From Quillaja saponaria (Eukaryota > Streptophyta > Magnoliopsida > Fabales > Quillajaceae), in contig CM055611.1 in assembly GCA_029379385.1 (NCBI GenBank), forward strand, positions 15,136,062 to 15,200,061: a stretch of 64,000 bases of DNA. The letters are read 5' to 3'. The position numbers and the translations under genes were made by a program. The notes beneath the pieces are model-generated. The model had not been told where the DNA came from. It was given only the letters and a program-made list of their open reading frames with translations, and did no database searches. Shown here piece by piece: positions 50,401-62,894 of this stretch (its first letter is position 1; the number at the start of each line of letters is the position of its first letter).

Positions 50401-50934
50401 GGGTACGATTTTTCACTCACTGAGTCCGTATGACTCACCCCTTTCTTGTGGTTATATTTTTTTTAGTAGCAGGACCTCAAAAGAAGTTAATCACTAATAC
50501 GAGGTTTTACTAAGGATTTGATGACAAGGTATGCTTCGGAATCTCATACTTGGAGTGAAGGATGAAAGTTTGCAGTCACATTAGCTCTGTGGGTGTTAAA
50601 TGTGGTATGATATAATATTCTAGTACTTGCTTTGTTGATGGTGTGAATGGAGCAGAGCTCCTTATTGTCTTTGTATTGTGTAGAGTAATAGAAACAGTTT
50701 ATAAGATTGTAGTTTAAGGCATGTTCCATATTGTAAGGGACCTTTGTCGAAATTTTTAGTAAATTGTGATTTGTTGTAATCAACAAGTTTTTAAAGTTAA
50801 CTTTTGTCTTTATAATTTCTTGGTTTTATTCATTGGTAAGTCAAGAGTCATGGTCGTTCTTTTGTTTGAGTCAGGGTTACGGAGGTTTGGTTACTATTTC
50901 TCCGGCTAGTCATGTCTCCATGAGGGGTGTGACA
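47425..50934 (+). mobile_element. Gypsy-type LTR of 3.5 kb (solo or truncated)
   Basis: Starts TGTGATAACCCGATAC and ends ATGAGGGGTGTGACA, followed directly by AGTTGGTATCAGAGCTTGGG, a methionine-tRNA primer-binding site (50935-50954). Within the last 600 bp are 'tttcactcactgagtcc' and 'gactcacccctttcttgtgg', wording typical of long LTRs of Del/Tekay-type Gypsy elements. About 58 bp of internal sequence remain before the right 165-bp repeat. There is no coding interior and no second LTR in the window. Open frames inside it are not genes. Confidence 0.78.
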
Positions 50935-50992
50935 AGTTGGTATCAGAGCTTGGGTTTACAGGTCTGTGACTGCAAATGTGGGACGTTGTTGC

Positions 50993-51158
50993 AAAAAGAA
51001 AACAAAATATTAGATAGCTCTCTTAAGGAAAAAGAAAAGATTAAGAAAGAAAAAAAATATTAATAAGAACTAAAAGAAAATATTTTATCCTCTTGGAGCA
51101 AAAATGGCCTGATATTCTCTTTATGCACCTCTGATTCCTACTCATGTATCTACATGTA
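50993..51158. repeat. 165-bp direct repeat, right copy
   Basis: Partner of 47262-47427. It abuts the retained internal sequence of the LTR element at its left and continues into unrelated DNA ('agattgggtgtgtgatatg') at its right. Confidence 0.93.
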
Positions 51159-51894
51159 GATTGGGTGTGTGATATGTTGCATGAGTCATTTCCCTTTCCA
51201 CGAATATCTGTGCAAGGCCAATAAAATTGTGAAAGTAATAAAAGTTGTTCTGTTGAATGGTAGTAATTTGCTAGCTAATATCCATTCTAGTATTTGGAAA
51301 GCCCTTAATTGCTAAAAGTCTTGGCTCAAAGAGCACCTGGTATTCGGAAAATCCTAGGTAAGGCTGAGGTTCAAGGTTAAACTATCAAAAACAAAATATT
51401 TTGGTTTGAGAAGCCAAATTTGTACAAAGCAAATAAAAAAAAAAGTGTGTTTTTTTTTTTCCTTAAATGGATGGGGAAGAAAATGGAACCAAAAAATAAA
51501 AGTGAAAATGAAACAACAAAAACAAAAGGAAAATAAAAAGGAAAAAATAATCCCCTCCCCTTCCATTGAAATAACTGGAACATTTTTTTTGATTCGGAAG
51601 ATTGAAAGAGAATGCAAAATGAATTAAAACATGCTTATACTTGACTTATCATAACTTAATTTCAACTTCAATAGGATCACATCTTCAAGCGGTTGCTTTC
51701 TCTTGATGCCAAGGCCACGTTGAATTTCATCGGACAAATAGATAGTAAGAAAATGTAATATGTTTCCCAAATTTATCATTAAGTAGATCTTCAACTTGCT
51801 TATTATCTGATAAAAAAGTTGTAGCAGCTAGCCAATTCTTAAAATAATACATATGAAGCAAGTAGAGCGGTTGACATAGATGCCTTACATGCTA
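51159..51894. other. No gene seen
   Basis: AT-rich DNA with poly(A)/poly(T) runs near 51430-51460. Open frames on both strands near 51360-51627 are low-complexity shadows of these runs. Confidence 0.5.
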
Positions 51895-52055
51895 CTATAA
51901 TAAATCTAAGCATCTACTCGAGTTGTTTTCCCTCAACTTTTTATTCTTGAGCTGCATCCCTCTTTCGCTCCTTCCAATATCCTCATCTTCCATTACTTTG
52001 CAAATGCCATTTAAAGTATCTTGATGGTCATGTGCTCCTGGAAAATCATGAGTCA
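51895..52055 (-). other. Candidate terminal exon, unrecognised
   Basis: On the minus strand a good acceptor (GATTTTCCAG) is followed by an open frame reading HDHQDTLNGICKVMEDEDIG and ending shortly after SRCLDLL at a stop. It is hydrophilic and has no family I can name. It could be the last exon of a gene whose upstream exons lie at 52-55 kb, or chance. Confidence 0.22.
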
Positions 52056-52234
52056 ATCTTGATAAGGGTAAAATAAAAAAACAATTCCCCTCGCAGATAA
52101 TGTCAAGCAGCATATAAAATATTATAACAAAACTTGCTAGCTACCAGTAGAGGGATCAAACAAATCAGAAGGTCATAAGTTTAAAGTTCCCCAGGAATCT
52201 CACGTTATGGTATAGTGCCAACCTTGTGCATATC

Positions 52235-53375
52235 TGGCTCTCAACCATGAATTTCATAAGAGTAATGCTCCAAATCCTGAAACTCCATAATAAAAAGTAA
52301 AGCAATCATGACAATATACAACTTGATTATTTTATAGTACATGAAAATTTAGGATTTGGATTATTATACACTAATGAGTTCCACTGCATTAAAGAAAATT
52401 TCAAGTCAAAAAATTCAATATCAATACCACAAAAAGTTTTATTATTGTCATAAGATTGGAGTTTCCATGACATAAAAAGAAAAAGATAATCTTAAAAGTT
52501 CAGAAATTTTTAAGGAAATGCAATATATATATGTTCATGACAGTAATAGTGTGACCAGAGTGATGCTCATTCCAGTATGATGAAGAAGAATTAATATCAA
52601 TCCATGATGTCAAAAAAATTCCTGATCTAACCATTTCTTAGTGTTTTATCACTTAAAATGACAAAAGTAAAATAAAATCAATGCTTCTAAACATATTTCA
52701 ATTGCCAATATAAGGCATTATAGCAAATATAAAATAAAAAAGAAGCATCTAAGCTTTAGTACATTACAACATGATCTGAAAACTCAAAATATTATTTCTC
52801 AAAATGCCTTCACCTTTAGACTCCGACGATTCATTGATAGTTACCAATAGAAAAAATAAAAAGCGATAACCCAAAAAGAAAAAATGGCTCTTTCATTAAG
52901 AAATAGAAAATGGATGGAAGATAAACATGGGATTTAGATAAAAACCTCCTAAGTTTGCTCAACTGTCTTGGGCTTCTCTTCCTCCACTGGCTTTCTCTCC
53001 TCCGGCACTGGTGGTTTTCAGCCATAAATATCCTCCAACAAAGCCGGATACCGTGAATGTGAGTTATAATTCACAAGAGTAATGCTTCCATTCCTGAAAC
53101 TCCAAAAAAAAAAAAAAAAAGTCCAATTCTAAGCCCTAAAACAGAAATGAGAATCTGAGTTTTCTTTTGTAATTTTAAATTTGCAAGACCTTTCATTCTC
53201 AGTATGTGTTTCTTGATTTTCTGGGCAGAAGTTTTGCAATGCACGTGAACTCAGAACCACCATGAAAAAAATCAAGGAATTTGATCAAAAGAGATAACCC
53301 AAAAAGAAAAATGGTTGTTTCATCAAGAAATAGAAAATGGATGGAAGATAAATAAGGGATTTAGATAAAAACCTC
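52235..53375 (-). repeat. Locally duplicated blocks
   Basis: 52855-52950 is repeated at 53285-53375 ('aagaaatagaaaatggatgg' and 'gatttagataaaaacctc' in both, in the same order). The stretch with 'agagtaatgctccaaatcc' and 'tgaaactcca' near 52260 recurs at 53080-53105 as 'agagtaatgcttccattcc' and 'tgaaactcca'. On the minus strand each of the latter begins after a TTTCAG acceptor. The arrangement suggests a serially duplicated exon-intron block. Confidence 0.6.
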
Positions 53376-53576
53376 TTCAAACATGTGTTAGAAAAGAAAA
53401 ATAAAAATCAGAAGAGGATGACATGAATGCTTTATACAACACCCTAACCACGAATTCGCTACATAATGAATACCATATAAATCAATTCCATCTTCTGCCA
53501 AAAAATATCTTCTCTACTAAATACCATTAAAATAGGTCTGATAGTAAAAAAGGAAAGGAAATCAGTTAATTCTCTA

Positions 53577-53720
53577 TCCATGTTCATTTTGTTTAAAGAA
53601 ATTAGAGTTTCAAGAATATCCCAACGCCTGAATATCACGGGATCCTGTTCATGTTCATTTTGTTAAAGAAATTAGAGTTTGAAGAATACTCTTAAAGCCA
53701 GGATCCTGTTCAAAATTCTA
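53577..53720. repeat. 70-bp tandem duplication
   Basis: 'catgttcattttgtttaaag' with 'aaattagagtttcaagaata' and 'ggatcctgttc' is repeated about 70 bp later with small changes. Confidence 0.8.
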
Positions 53721-54417
53721 ACAATTCTTAAATTCATGTCACGCCAATGAATGTGGAAGAATTAGAAATCCTATAACTTTTCTACCCAATTTAAAAATCC
53801 TTATATTCATGTCACATGTTTTCATATCAAACCCTAACTAAGTAAATCTCAAAAATTTCAAAGTAAATAATATTGGCAGCTCTCTGCAGAGCCACATATT
53901 CCTCCATTTTGTGACATAATTGTTCAAGCTTTATTTTGTTTTGGTTACTTTTGCAAATCCAGTCGGCAATGAGTATCAAATTCACGAATGACTTATAATT
54001 AAGCATGTAACACACACAACAAACTATCAAATAAAAAAAAAAAAGAGAGAAAGAATGATCCAGTTAAGAAAACTGATAGGATTACATATTTTTCCGTAGC
54101 AAGAGCCTTAGAAAACATGCATGATCACAAATACAAACGCACACTATCCTAATCTTGATAGATGAACACTCAAACCACAAAAAAAATGGGGAAAAAGAAG
54201 TCAAGCAATAATAAATCTAATTAACGTAAGCTTCATTTTTGTTGGACACATGTCCATCCAATATCACAATTCCGCTATCCTTTTCTAACATGTCGAAATT
54301 GTTAAGGTGCAATAAATGTTTTTGAAAGAAGGGAATGGGAATGACGTGTTTTTTCAGATGCAATCAGCTCAACAGAAGGAAAGCAATATATATACCCATG
54401 ATTCGTACAAAACAAAG

Positions 54418-54978
54418 TCAGATACAAGAATAGAGAAAGTTTGAACTGAACGTCGTAGTACGGCAAAAACTGCGAGATGAAGCCTGATTTGCCCAATATT
54501 GAAGCAAAGCTGGATGCCCTTTATCACTAAGCAGCCATTCCATTCTTCTATCAGGCCTAAGGAGATGTGGGTTCTTGTTGAATTGTGTGAACGCTAGGGA
54601 ATCAGAAAGGCAAACGAAGGATGCGTCTTTGTCTGAATTCTGAAACCCAGTTAATAACCGAAGAAAAAGATGTAATTTATTTTCTGTTTCAGATTGGAAC
54701 ATCTCGTTCAAATCATGAATATGCATCCTGGTACTTAATGGAAATTCCCGGTTCAACCAATTCAGAATCGCCTGAAGTCTTGCTTTTGGAAACTGCAAGC
54801 TTTGGATAAAGTGAAAGCAATGAAGGAGAAAGTTTGAGTATTTGTCCAAATTCAAAGAAAATAATTGGCGAAATTGAGTTTCAGAAATAAAGATTGAAAG
54901 ACTTACAGATTGTACTGCTCCATAAATTGGAGAAGTTGCAAGGAAGCGTGTAGATCTTAAACTGTAGCTTCCGGTCAT
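54418..54978 (-). CDS. Candidate two-exon gene, small protein of unknown function
   Basis: Exon 1 54978-54907 starts at an ATG and ends at a strong donor (CAATCT|GTAAGT). Exon 2 54792-54418 starts after CTTGCAG and runs open to a stop, giving about 149 residues in one frame. The N terminus (MTGSYSLRSTRFLATSP) is rich in Ser, Arg and Thr without acidic residues, like a mitochondrial targeting sequence. The rest includes RLQAILNWLNREFPLSTR and PDRRMEWLLSDKGHPALLQY. I do not recognise the family. In-frame codons continue upstream of the ATG without another ATG, so a 5' exon is possible. Possible further exons lie downstream at 51.9-53.1 kb. This is a splice-based prediction without homology. Confidence 0.4.
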   Translation of the reverse strand: MTGSYSLRSTRFLATSPIYGAVQSVSLSIFISETQFRQLFSLNLDKYSNFLLHCFHFIQSLQFPKARLQAILNWLNREFPLSTRMHIHDLNEMFQSETENKLHLFLRLLTGFQNSDKDASFVCLSDSLAFTQFNKNPHLLRPDRRMEWLLSDKGHPALLQYWANQASSRSFCRTTTFSSNFLYSCI

Positions 54979-55029
54979 TATAGTGTTGACGATACCGTTC
55001 CCTCCAAATTCCCAATGCCCCAACCGTGC

Positions 55030-56170
55030 TGGTAGTGTTAGGCTTATAAAAATGAATTTTTTTATTTTTTATTTTCTCTCTGTTAGGCTTATAAACATGG
55101 ATTTTTTCTTCTTCTCACTGTTAGGAATTCACCCTTCACCATTTGAGAAAGAAAAATAAAAAGAAATAATAGTTTGACGTGAAGTGGTGTTGAGGATGGG
55201 GAGGAAGAGATTCGAAAATGCGCAGAGAAATTCGAGTTTGGAACTGAGATAACCGCCGGAAGTTAGAGCGTGCTTGGGAGTTGTATTTTAGTTGTTTTAA
55301 ATGACTTAAAAGCCCATTATCTCATTATCTCAAAGGAAAGAAATTTATTTTTAGAAGGTTATTGTATGGAATTTTGTGAGGAAAGAAAATGCAATGTGGC
55401 AAAGTGATTAGGTGAAAAATCATACGTAGTAACTTTTAAACTACACTTTGGGAAACTGATTAAGCGATCATAAATTGAAGTTTTTTTTAAATCTTATGAG
55501 AATAAATAGAATCACTTCTTTTTATAACACAAAATTTTAGCAAGCTTCATTGATAATTTGACTTTTATTTTTATTTTTTAATTTAGCGTTCAAATGTGTC
55601 CGGATCATTTTATACGCACTCACATATTACATTTTGATTCGATTAAAAATATATCATTCGAGTTGGGAATAAAAAAACAATTATATAACAAAGATTTTAA
55701 TTCAATTCAACAATCAACCTTTTGCACATAAAATAAAAGAAATAGCTCCTAAATTAAAAAAAATATTCACACCTCAATCAATGATTAGATTTAAATGAGA
55801 CACATAGTTCCAGCATCTCTATTTAATCTGCTAAGTTAAATCTCATCAATTATTTTACTTTTGATTTATCAGGTCGAATGTTCGAATGGCAACCTTTCTT
55901 TATATATATATAATATATAAATGAATAGATTTAAAACTATATATTTTTTTTTAATTTTGAATTATATACAAAATATGTCAACTAGTTTTAGATTAATTAA
56001 ATGAAATAAGTAAACTTTATTTTGTATGTATTTTAAAATGTTTGAATATTTCACCTTTCAATTGAAAATTGACAAATTTGTCTTCTTTTGTTTTTACCTT
56101 TCAATTTTTATTTATTTTTGGCTCAAATTTTAGATCATATCAGTTATGTAATCAAATATGATCTGATACT
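55030..56170. other. AT-rich intergenic DNA
   Basis: No gene was seen. Near 55028-55100 'tgttaggcttataaa' occurs twice 60 bp apart. Confidence 0.5.
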
Positions 56171-56179
56171 ATGTTGGAA

Positions 56180-56550
56180 CTAAAGTACTCTTGAAAACCA
56201 ATCAATTGGTAACAAGAGTAGAGACCCATTTACTTATAAAGATTGTGAAATCCTCTAACCTTAGTAATGTGAGAGTTTACATATTGATACCCCTCACTGT
56301 GGAATGTGCAAATTCGGAGTTGAGGTGGAGCCTATCAGTCATGGGCCTTGCTTTGATACTAATTTGAATCTAATAATGATTTTGTATTATATGAGAATGA
56401 GATAATTTGATTACATAGGGGAAGCCTTTATATATAGGTTGAATAAGTTGATCTAGTATAACGAACCTAGCCCTAATATAAGACTAAGTACTATAATTAG
56501 GCATAAATCATGGATCATTAATTATGGATCGTAATATATTCTAACTTTAG
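56180..56550 (-). mobile_element. TRIM-related LTR plus internal piece
   Basis: On the minus strand a probable LTR (starting near 56548 with GTTAGAATATATTACG) runs to ATTCAAAT at about 56366. It is followed by TAGTATCAAAGC, a primer-binding-site-like sequence, and an internal stretch sharing 'gagagtttacatattgatac' and 'tgtggaatgtg' with the interior of the TRIM at 21763-22766. A second LTR was not identified. Confidence 0.6.
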
Positions 56551-58890
56551 AAAATACATATTTTTTGCCTGTATAATCTTTTTACTTAGGGAAATTTTTT
56601 GCTCTTTTATTCCCTTACATTCGGGAAACGTATTACCTCATATCGAGGTGTCTATATTGTTTATTCATGGTGGAATGAAAAAAAAAAAAAAGATTAGGCA
56701 AAATGACCATTCTCCGTACCCGTACTGCTATAGTAGCCCTCTATCCCGCTGATCAAACCTGATACATTTCTCACCTAGACTACTTCAAACTCCCTTTGCA
56801 ACTTCGATGGTTGCAACAACTCTAGTTGCCTCCGCCGACTGCATCAACTATAGTTGTTTTCGTCTCCCTTATCCTCATTCTAAGCTTCAACGAAGATTGG
56901 AGATTTTCTACTTCTGAAGGTCAATTATCTACAAACTCTACGGCTCTAAAATTTTAAGAACATTATCAAGAAATGAGATCAGGGCTTTCTACAGAAGTTA
57001 GTTTTCAAGATGATTTTGCTTTGCGATTTAAAAATCTAGGTTACATAATCTCAAAATGAAAAATTGGGGTCTTTTTGATAGCACAACCCCTTCCTTGTGT
57101 AGAAGCTTTATGATGATGCTAGTCCCATCAATTTCTTTTCTTTGAAATCTTATATCTAATGCTCAAGAATTGCAAGGACCTTAAGTGGTTTAGCAGCACT
57201 TGTTATCCTTTTTTATCTAGGAGGTAAAAAGGTCAACTCTTGAAAGGTCTACTTGAAAGTTTATTCCCCTTTCCCCTTCCCCTCCCTGATAAAGAAAAGA
57301 AAAAAAAAAAAAAGAAGCTCTAGAGTTCAACATGACGTGATGTTTCACTAAAAATATGGGTAGATTATTTTGTTGTAGATATTCATACTATGATAGAAGC
57401 TACTACAAGAAAAAGAGATATCAAAGTCTGCCGAAAGTTGATGCTAATATATAAGGCTAAAGTGTCAATAATATGTTTCAAATATTATAGCAAAACTTAA
57501 TTGTAAGAATCAATACATTGATATGAATTAACTTATGATGTTGACTTTCCCTTCGAATTTCCAATTTTATGCTTGAATATATTATATCATTATTGTCTGA
57601 GTTCATGGAAAGGAACTAAGTATCAATACAACCCCGCACAATTACACAGAAAATTAGATACAAACGAGCTGGATAGGAATGACAAATTAATCATATCAAA
57701 AGACCACCTGCTGATATCATTGCAATCGTATTATAAAACATAGAATTAAAGGAAAATGTTAATGATACACAAATCCTAGATGCTACACTAAACTTTGAAA
57801 TTGCAGTGTAGCAAGGGAGACAATAGAGCATCGGTTAGGTAGTATTGCTGGGATACTGTTGGAAAAATAGATCTATTCCAGATATGTATAGGTAGATCTG
57901 AGAAATACCAATTGTTTTTGGTTGATTTCAATTCTTCCTTTTATTTTTTGAATAATTGGAAGGAATCAAAGAAGGTCACACGTGAAAGTAGAAAGAAGTG
58001 GAATCTTTTACATTGCTTGATATTTTAGATTCAAATCCAAAGGTGAATTTGGATTTTTCATTATTATCAACTTCTTCTTATGTAGGATAATCCAAAACTC
58101 TTGGATTTAAGTCTAATGGCTGATATAGTGCACTTATCTTCTTGGATTTAAAGTGCAGAGTAAAATTTCAAGAAGCTTGATTCTCAACTTATATATACAA
58201 ATCAAAAGATGAGATTCTATAACCAAAAGACACAATTATTCTCAATTCCTCTATTCAGGATTTAGATCATATAAAGTATAAGAAGGTGAACTAAGATTCA
58301 CATGTGGAACAATAGGAGAATTCCACTGCAATGATCCCACAATGATATGCAGGACGATAGAACTCTGCATGTTTACATAATACTCCCTCGTTCTACTATA
58401 TGATACGCAATCAACACAAATCTCTTTCACAGTATCATTACGTGTGAAATTTTATCATTACGTGTTTGACACTGGTATAGAGGTGGCAAAGTCCCGAGAT
58501 TGAGTAACATAATGAAAAGCAATCCTCAGACATCAATCATATTTAATCTTCTGTGGCTTTAATTAAGTGGCATATCATGGTCCTTATAGATCTTAAATTT
58601 ATATTATATGTATGGGACAGAGTCAATCACCAATTACTAACCTAGAAATCAGTACCTAGATCATCCAGTTGGTAAAATGAGACAACAAACTATGAGAACG
58701 ACATTACAAGACTAAACGACTGACTCAATGAACAGCTAGCGTTGGTTATTAATAATACCAGAGGGGGATTTTGAGAAGTTGATATGATGCCAGATTCCAC
58801 CGTAACAAGAAGGGCCTTTATAAAGCCCTTCATCTCAAAATCCATGCCCTAAAAATTTCATGATTTTATATGTGATAAATAAATCAAGTA
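56551..58890. other. Intergenic, no gene seen
   Basis: Mixed DNA with poly(A) runs near 56678 and 57300. No convincing ORF, RNA gene or repeat unit was recognised. Confidence 0.5.
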
Positions 58891-58892
58891 AA

Positions 58893-58990
58893 TTAACTAG
58901 AAGGAAGGAAGGAAGGAAAGAAGGAAAGAAATAAGGAAGAAGGAAAGAAAGAAATAAGGAAGAATGAAGGAAAGAAGAACGAAATAATTA
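58893..58990. repeat. (GAAG)n / (GGAA)n microsatellite
   Basis: An interrupted purine tetranucleotide array with 'aaggaaggaaggaaagaagg' and later 'gaaataaggaagaaggaaag'. Confidence 0.92.
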
Positions 58991-60660
58991 AACCTTTCGT
59001 TCATTATATTCGGCTAATGCCGTATTTATGGGCTTGTCATAAATATATGTTATGTCTGTTTACCTCTTTGACCTCCTCCTCAAGCGGCACCTTTGATATA
59101 TCATAGGGTGGGTTTGGTATGGAAGTAAGACAGAGACCATGGTTATATATGTCTGAGACCGTTCTGTATCAAAAGTATTATATGTTTGGATGACACAAAA
59201 ACCATGAAAATCATAGTCAGAGAATAGAGATGGCGAATGAGTTAGGTCCAAGTCGGGCCTGGGCTGGCCTGACCTAATGGGTCTAAGTATTTTTATATTT
59301 TACCTGCTGGGTCTAAGATTTTTCAATAATATCAAAATTTATATTTTTAATTTTGAGAAATTCATGATATTTTTTTTTTTTTTAAGATAACTATATTGTT
59401 ATGATCAACTACACTTTGATTTTGAGTATCAAAATTTTATCATATAGAAATATATGATTTGGTATTAATAGTTTTGATATGAGAATGTAATTTTTAAATT
59501 TAAAATTTTTGAAAATGTAACAAGGAAGATTACTTTTGAAAATTCATGATTTGATGAGAATTTACAAATCATGGGTCTAATGATCAATTTCTCATCCATT
59601 CAACTACCACTCAATTTCAAATGTCGTAATTTTTTTAATTGTTGAATATTTGAATCAAGATATTGCACCAGTATTATTAAATATATTAGTAATTTATCCA
59701 AAATGTTAAAATTTATGGTTTTGTTTTTTTTTGCTAAGATTAAAATTTATGGTTAAACTTAACAAATTCGATATGCACATGCATGCCACGAGTTAAAATT
59801 TTAAAATGTCTATATACCAGGATAATATAAATTATTTATTACCCAATTTTTCTATTTCTTTCATTGAAATTTTCAATTGACATTGTCATTCAATTAATTT
59901 CATTTCTATTTTTTTTTCTATTGGTAATCAAGATTTTAATTACATGTCACTAAATAACATTAGACAAAATTAGTAATGAATTGGGTCAACATTTATATGT
60001 ATTAGCAAGAAAATATTTAAATTGTCTGGTGCTTGAGGATATTTGGGCAAAGAAGGAAATTGAAATTTTGAACAAAAAATATTAGCCTTCTTTAATACGA
60101 GTATTCTATTTTATTTTACTTTTTTTGTGTTTTAGATTGTATTGTCAATTTGAAATATGGAGTAGCTAGCAATAGAATTTTGCTCCCTTTTTGTTATTTT
60201 AATTAAACATAAGAGTATGAAATTATATTAACTGACCAAAATTTTACGTGGCTTAAGTAAACCAATTTTTTAAAAAAACTATTGAAAACATAGTGCTCTT
60301 TTGAAAAGAATTTAAAAATAAAAATAGTAGAAACTAAAATTACATTTATGTGTTGTATTAAAAAATAAACAAATCAAATAGTTTTATATTAATCAGTTTT
60401 GATTTTTAATTAAAATAAAGTAATAATTAATTGCTTTTTCATTTTTAATTTAATTTAAAATAAGTTTTAATTCAATTTTGAGGTTTTTATTGAAATTAAA
60501 ATAATTATTTTCGCATAACAATTACAACTAAATTGAATAACAATAAAAGGCAAAAACAAATACTAATACTAAAAATTTAAAAAATAGTAAATTAAATATA
60601 CTAAAAATCTAAAAATAAATACTAAATTAAAAAAACATACATTTATGCAAATCAACCCTA
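58991..60660. other. AT-rich intergenic DNA with possible MITE remains
   Basis: No gene. 59095-59310 is less AT-rich, with 'tagggtgggtttggtatgg' and 'gtcgggcctgggctggcctg' motifs seen in small plant transposons, but no paired ends were found. 59310-60660 is AT-rich without features. Confidence 0.45.
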
Positions 60661-60929
60661 GTTCTTCCTTTGTAAATTAAGTTTGAGCTCAAGCCAGCTA
60701 ATTTGAGATACCGAATCTCTTACTGCGGTGAAAGTTTCTCTGTTCACGGCACTTTAATGAGCTTAGAAATTTTGGTCATTTTTCTGGTCTGCATTGATTC
60801 CAGAAAGCTCTCTTATTGTTTCCAGGATAGAACTAATTAAGGGGGCTGGGTCTAGGGCCTCAAAAGCAAAGATATGGCTCAAGGAGGATGAAACAAAATT
60901 AGGCAAAATTCAGCTTAGCCACCTCCAGC

Positions 60930-61740
60930 AGCTCATCTATTAAACTTTGAATGACGCCCACTTTGCCCTTGCCTTGGACTTCCTTTCCTTCTTGGTAGGA
61001 TACTAGCCATACTAGTGCCAGCTACAAACAGTGTCAGTGGGTGATGGAGATTGTTGGCCGCTCGGGGTGGGACATGTCCGTTACCCAAGTAATGGGCATA
61101 CATTGAAATCTCTATGTTCATAATATTCTAAGTATTCATTTCTAGGATTAGAAACGTAACCTTCAAATGAGGGTGCAAGTTGGTGCGTACTTGGATTCTT
61201 CATCATCATCTTCAACTTATGACAAAATTCTAGATGATGGAGTATATGCTTCTGATCCTGAACATAATGGCCACTAAAAAGAAAGCTTATCTTGTTAGCC
61301 AATATGGAAGGACTTTTCTTGAATTGCTGAAGTTCCTTGCCATGTCACTGTATTGAAATTAATTATTAGAAACAACTAATTTATTTATTTTTTCAACTAA
61401 AAATAGGTATAAAATTAAATAAATTTACCTTCACTTGTTGCTCACCACTTGTCTTTCCTATTTCATATTTTTTTGGCTGGATCCTATCTAGTGCTGATCT
61501 GCTTCCCCAATTTTCGAAAACAAGTTTCATTCTTTCCATAGTCAATTCTAGTTATTTTTAATGAGAATATTCTAAAATTTGTTGGGTAAGCTCATTGTAT
61601 CAGGCACCGATACTTGCTCATCAGATAGATTTGAATATTTGAGGTTGTCCTTGTTTTTTCATTTCCTTAATACAGTAATCGACGAAAGTTTTGACCTCAC
61701 TCGGTCTCCACGTCATTCTAGTATTGTTTGTTATTTAGAC
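60930..61740 (-). pseudogene. Possible transposon-derived SANT/Myb-like fragment
   Basis: On the minus strand near 61730-61670 a frame reads MTWRPSEVKTFVDYCIKEMK, which resembles the start of the Myb/SANT-like domain of PIF/Harbinger accessory proteins and related plant genes. Stops follow soon after. Further down are a segment ending EQQVK before a GTAAAT donor-like site (61430), and open frames at 61302-61081 and 61121-60933 without family signature. The whole could be one decayed multi-exon gene. The evidence is thin. Confidence 0.3.
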
Positions 61741-61939
61741 AATAAAATTGAAAACTTACAAAATTAAAAGAAAGAAAATTTAAATGAATTTTGATTGAAT
61801 TTGAGAATGGTGTGAAAAATGAAGAAGGAAGTTGAGTATTTATAGAGTTTAGGAAAAAGTTAAAAAAAAAAAAAAAACTCAATTTCTGTCCTTTAGGTGT
61901 AGATTTAAAAAAAAAAATATATATATATATTTTTAGACC

Positions 61940-62330
61940 ATTGGACCTGCAATGTTCAAATTTTTGAAAATGGGGGAGGGGTACACTAGGTATAAAGAAA
62001 AATAAGGGAGGTTATTTTGGTTATTTGAGGCTAGGGATATGATAGGAAATAATGAAAAATTATAAGGACAAAATAAAAAAGAAAAAAAATGAAAGCTGCA
62101 GTGCAGCGAAGAAGCTTCATTGGCCTGCTTTTTGAAAGTGGTAGCCTAAACGGGCTGTGGCGCATCCCTGGTGGCTGATAGCCCCTTGGTCGAGCCATTA
62201 GGGTGCTTCCAAACAGGCCCTTCATCATGATTGATCCAATCGCTGCACCAAATACCAAAATCACAAAGAGAGGGTTGTCAGTTGTCACTCTTATCTTCCA
62301 ATAAACGTAGCAAATGGTTTCACCTAATGG
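61940..62330. repeat. Possible small repeat element
   Basis: Starts with 'gggggaggggtacactaggt' and 'ataaagaaaaataaggg' and continues into a GC-richer part with 'gggctgtggcgcatccc'. It loosely parallels 44990-45540. Ends were not determined. Confidence 0.28.
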
Positions 62331-62890
62331 GGTCGACCTCTTCTTCTAAACCAGCCCTTTCTTCTTTTTTGGCTTTTCGTCTATTAATTTCACTTAAGAC
62401 TTTCCTTTCCTATTTTCTTTTTTATCTTTTATTTCTTTTTAGGGTTAAGTAAAGGAAAAATAATTACATAATGCATTATATTTGATGTCATGATTTTGTT
62501 TAACTTAAATCTCCTATATGCCTACACAAGCAAATTGATAACTCATCAACCACCTAGGAGACTCAGAAATGAACAATAGACCTGTAAGTTGTACACTAGT
62601 TCTTGAAATAAAAAAGGATTAGAAGTCCATCATATGAAACAAAATTTGAAAGTACCTTGATAAAATACAGGAGGAGGGTAATATAGTTACCAATTATAGC
62701 CAAAATCCGCCACTTCAAGAAAGCTCCAAGGAGATAGGTAAATGTTACGCTACAACATATCATCAATTGCAAAAACTGTTGGAAATTTTCAATAAATTAA
62801 GTGAAAACCGTTAAATTAATGGTAAAGGAGGAATATTAATGTGAGAAACTAACAATTGACAAATTATAGTACATGTTGAAAAAGGGAAGC
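62331..62890. other. Intergenic, no gene seen
   Basis: No coding or RNA feature was recognised. Pyrimidine-rich tract at 62355-62445. Confidence 0.5.
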
Positions 62891-62894
62891 AAAA

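Noticed and set aside
51354..51627. Overlapping ORFs on both strands
   Set aside because: Low-complexity Phe/Lys-rich translations of poly(A)/poly(T) runs.
54621..54809. Plus-strand 62-codon ORF
   Set aside because: Antisense of the better-supported minus-strand exon with splice sites.
58010..58050. B-box-like 'gattcaaatccaaagg'
   Set aside because: No A box at the right distance and no cloverleaf could be drawn.
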